Shown here piece after piece: positions 25,210-26,045 of a DNA stretch of 26,045 nt (positions within the stretch are counted from its first letter, which is position 1; every line of letters starts with the position of its first letter). Location: the NCBI GenBank assembly GCA_934630735.1, contig CAKTWK010000031.1, forward strand, positions 1 through 26,045, given 5' to 3'. A program made the translations under genes and the position numbers. A model generated the notes under the pieces. That model searched no databases. It was not told where the DNA came from and saw only the letters and a list, made by a program, of their open reading frames with translations. Origin of the DNA: an uncultured Collinsella sp. (GTDB taxonomy: Bacteria; Actinomycetota; Coriobacteriia; Coriobacteriales; Coriobacteriaceae).

Positions 25210-26045
25210 CTAAGCAGCGAGATCGGATGCATCCTGGTAGGACGCCATAGGACGGGTGGCACCGGCGACCGTGGTCACCAGGTCGCGAACGCGCGAGAAC
25301 GTGGCGGCAGCGACCTCGTTGGCACGGCTGTAGTCCACATCGCGCTCGTAGAGCGACACGAGCGCGCGGCCCATGCCATAGGTACCCGCGGCGGCGGTAA
25401 GCGCCTTAACGACAAAGCCGATGTGCGGCGTCTGCTTCACCAATGCGCGGGTGACGGCGCGAATCACCAGACCGCCGGCGAGCACGCCTGCGACCTCGTA
25501 GCCGCGCTCAGGCTTAATGCCGCGTCCAAAGATGGCCGCGAGCTCAAAGAGCATGCCCACCTGCGCCAGCGCCATAACGGGATAATCGGCGCCCGGCAAA
25601 AACACCAGCGCGCCGGTCGCCATATTGGTGAGCGCACACGAGGTGATGATACGATTGGCCGCCGCGATGCGCATGAAGGCAAAGTTGGCGGCAAAAGCCG
25701 TCTCCTTGTCCGTACGATCGAGAATCCAGCGGGCAAGCGTCTCGAGCAGATAGGTCTTGTCGGTCGCCGCCACCACGCCGAGCATGGGCGTAGATTCCTC
25801 AACGAACGGTACCTCGACGGCGGACTCGGCAAGCACGCACACGGGCGCGCCGGCGATCACGAGCTCCTGCACGGCACTCTCCAGGCGGTCGGAGCCGCAC
25901 GAGAGGACCAACACCACGTCGGTATCGGCCTTGGGAACGATACGGTCCTCCCCCAGGCGATCAACACGCACAATGCCCGAAGTCGTCTGCGGCACAAAGG
26001 CATCGCGCACCGTCTCGACCAAAAAGCGAGACGCAGTCGAATCAA
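25210..26045 (-). CDS. DUF697-like membrane protein (5' end beyond window)
   Basis: At least 278 codons; the frame runs off the right edge. A TTG at 26022 could be a start, but in-frame codons continue upstream (DSTASRFLVETVRDAF), so the gene is probably cut. Seen: an alpha/beta segment VVLVLSCGSDRLESAVQEL and APVCVLAESAVEVPFVEE, then a region resembling DUF697: FAFMRIAAANRIITSCALTN, GALVFLPGADYPVMALAQVG, and hydrophobic stretches VAGVLAGGLVIRAV and VVKALTAAAGTYGMGRALVS. DUF697 proteins are often linked to small GTPases. The function here is unknown. It is the first visible gene of the unit with the radical SAM pair. The family call is by eye. Confidence 0.7.
   Translation of the reverse strand, partial: DSTASRFLVETVRDAFVPQTTSGIVRVDRLGEDRIVPKADTDVVLVLSCGSDRLESAVQELVIAGAPVCVLAESAVEVPFVEESTPMLGVVAATDKTYLLETLARWILDRTDKETAFAANFAFMRIAAANRIITSCALTNMATGALVFLPGADYPVMALAQVGMLFELAAIFGRGIKPERGYEVAGVLAGGLVIRAVTRALVKQTPHIGFVVKALTAAAGTYGMGRALVSLYERDVDYSRANEVAAATFSRVRDLVTTVAGATRPMASYQDASDLAA

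Overview
The window is a compact, GC-rich bacterial chromosome segment with 25 recognisable protein genes. All but dinB lie on the minus strand. The mix suggests an actinobacterium of the Coriobacteriia, most likely Collinsella or a close relative. The pointers are the actinobacterial order rpsP-khpA-rimM-trmD and rplS-rnhB-yraN-comM-dprA, the pyruvate phosphate dikinase with its regulator, the two-subunit glycyl-tRNA synthetase, frequent TTG starts, and a gut-type secreted pore-former-like protein. The genus is inferred from gene content, not proven.

Layout, read right to left in the direction of transcription. (1) 26045-22514: a DUF697-like membrane protein cut by the window edge, a cobalamin-binding radical SAM protein and its small TIGR03936-type partner, tightly packed or overlapping. 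(2) 22446-18453: rplU-rpmA, then after a strong hairpin terminator obgE-nadD-yqeK-rsfS (ribosome assembly, NAD synthesis, Ap4A hydrolysis), closed by a second strong terminator. (3) dinB (DNA polymerase IV) runs convergently on the plus strand, with its -10 box so close to the ATG that its mRNA is probably leaderless. (4) 16893-14403: rpsP-khpA-rimM-trmD-lepB behind two tandem promoters. (5) 14343-7372: glyQ-glyS-ppsR and then ppdK. PpsR is the kinase/phosphorylase that switches PpdK, and PpdK carries the expected target Thr two residues before its catalytic His. The ppdK upstream region holds helically phased GGTAAA repeats and overlapping palindromes. (6) 7256-4449: a 935-residue secreted protein whose middle looks like an aerolysin-type beta-pore-forming module, followed by Ig-like domains, a disordered linker and an unrecognised helical tail. 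(7) 4300-1: rplS with a clear promoter and a leader hairpin, rnhB, then a terminator and the overlapping trio yraN-comM-dprA (dprA runs off the left edge).

The standout is the aerolysin-like protein. It sits, with the glyQS-ppsR-ppdK block, between two halves of an actinobacterial gene string (rpsP...trmD-lepB and rplS-rnhB-yraN-comM-dprA) that are usually next to each other. No immunity, export or regulatory partner gene is visible beside it. Other points worth checking are the rplS leader, the ppdK operator-like repeats, the altered acidic pair at the TrmD active site, and the radical SAM pair of unsettled function. No tRNA, rRNA, CRISPR array, insertion sequence or prophage gene was found.
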